From the NCBI GenBank assembly GCA_013203065.1, contig JABMQV010000826.1, positions 1 to 5,868 on the forward strand: a stretch of DNA of 5,868 nt, read 5' to 3'. Below the pieces are notes generated by a model. The model did no database searches. It was given only the letters and a program-made list of their open reading frames with translations, and had not been told where the DNA came from. Of this stretch, positions 5,560 to 5,868 are shown in pieces. A program made the position numbers and the translations under genes. Origin of the DNA: Desulfobacteraceae bacterium. GTDB lineage: Bacteria > Desulfobacterota > DSM-4660 > Desulfatiglandales > Desulfatiglandaceae. The stretch's first letter is position 1. Every line of letters begins with the position of its first letter.

Positions 5560-5868
5560 TTGGGTTTCAAATGGATTAATAAAAACATCCCGAAGATCGG
5601 TGTCAGAGACCTGGCCAGGGGATGCAAACCCTTCAGCGACGATATCCGCCTTCCCGGTGATGCCCTGGTCCTCAAGATCCTTAGGAGTCGCAGGTCCCAC
5701 GGAAGACTTCTGGGGTTGGAGGTGGCTGAGGCCCTGCAGATTCCGGGCGTGATCGGGGTTCTGACGGGGAAGGACGTCCCCGGGAGAAACCTGCATGGTC
5801 TTATAAACAAAGATCAACCCCTGCTGGCTGAAGACAAGGTGCGGTTTGTTGGCGAGCCCGTTGCCCTG
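5560..5868 (+). CDS. Xanthine dehydrogenase/aldehyde oxidase-type molybdopterin-binding subunit, N-terminal part (3' end outside window)
   Basis: Start of the large, molybdenum-cofactor subunit of a hydroxylase that oxidises aldehydes, purines or other N-heterocycles with water as the oxygen source. The frame is open from 5533 to the window end; the TTG at 5560 gives 103 visible residues of an expected 700-800. Residues 9-29 (NIPKIG through to FSDDI) align without gaps to the usual SVPRVD...VTGRAKYTDDI opening. Next come LPGDALVLKILRS (31-43), IPGVIGVLTGKDVPG (61-75), and KDQPLLAEDKVRFVGEPVAL (84-103), the last a strong family marker. The usual RSP-x-AHA reads RSRRSHG. The gap of 110 bases after the aldehyde dehydrogenase, same strand and no terminator, allows an operon. 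Partner iron-sulfur and FAD subunits are not visible. Subfamily and substrate cannot be set from this fragment, and an ATT start at 5575 is a less likely alternative. Confidence 0.8.
   Translation, partial: MGFKWINKNIPKIGVRDLARGCKPFSDDIRLPGDALVLKILRSRRSHGRLLGLEVAEALQIPGVIGVLTGKDVPGRNLHGLINKDQPLLAEDKVRFVGEPVAL

Noticed and set aside
5430..5817. Two overlapping minus-strand open frames at the 3' end
   Set aside because: They are antisense to the plus-strand molybdenum-hydroxylase frame, which carries recognisable family motifs; the minus-strand proteins resemble nothing I know.

Overview
The window carries one strand-consistent gene string, all on the + strand. It reads as a complete high-affinity amino-acid/amide-type ABC uptake system of the Liv (HAAT) family, followed by two catabolic oxidoreductase genes. 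Both ends are cut: the first gene lacks its 5' part and the last lacks its 3' part. A periplasmic-type binding protein with two separate permeases and two separate ATPases is typical of Gram-negative bacteria. The moderately GC-rich sequence and the pairing of a Liv transporter with a CoA-acylating-type aldehyde dehydrogenase and a molybdenum hydroxylase would suit an anaerobic or facultative Desulfobacterota or other proteobacterial lineage. That assignment is an impression, not something the sequence proves.

Layout. 1-653: C-terminal part of the substrate-binding protein (LivK-like). 654-712: short gap holding a strong GC-rich stem-loop. 713-1579: LivH-like permease. 1576-2499: LivM-like permease. 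2496-3218: LivG-like ATPase. 3211-3939: LivF-like ATPase. The four livHMGF genes are joined by 4-, 4- and 8-base overlaps, so they are almost certainly one translationally coupled unit in the order seen in E. coli livKHMGF. 3965-5449: an aldehyde dehydrogenase of the methylmalonate-semialdehyde dehydrogenase (MmsA/IolA) type, 25 bases after livF with its own strong ribosome binding site. 5450-5559: 110 non-coding bases with no convincing terminator. 5560-5868: the first 103 codons of a xanthine dehydrogenase/aldehyde oxidase-type molybdopterin subunit, probably starting at TTG.

Working model (inference): the binding protein captures a small polar or amphipathic solute, LivHMGF imports it, and the aldehyde dehydrogenase and molybdenum hydroxylase take part in oxidising it or its products. 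The solute need not be a branched-chain amino acid.

I see no wholly new system here. The points most worth a second look are the degenerate ABC signature in the LivG-like ATPase beside an intact one in LivF, altered cofactor-pocket motifs in the aldehyde dehydrogenase, the stem-loop between binding-protein and permease genes, and the transporter-oxidoreductase linkage itself. I see no RNA genes, CRISPR arrays, insertion sequences or long repeats.
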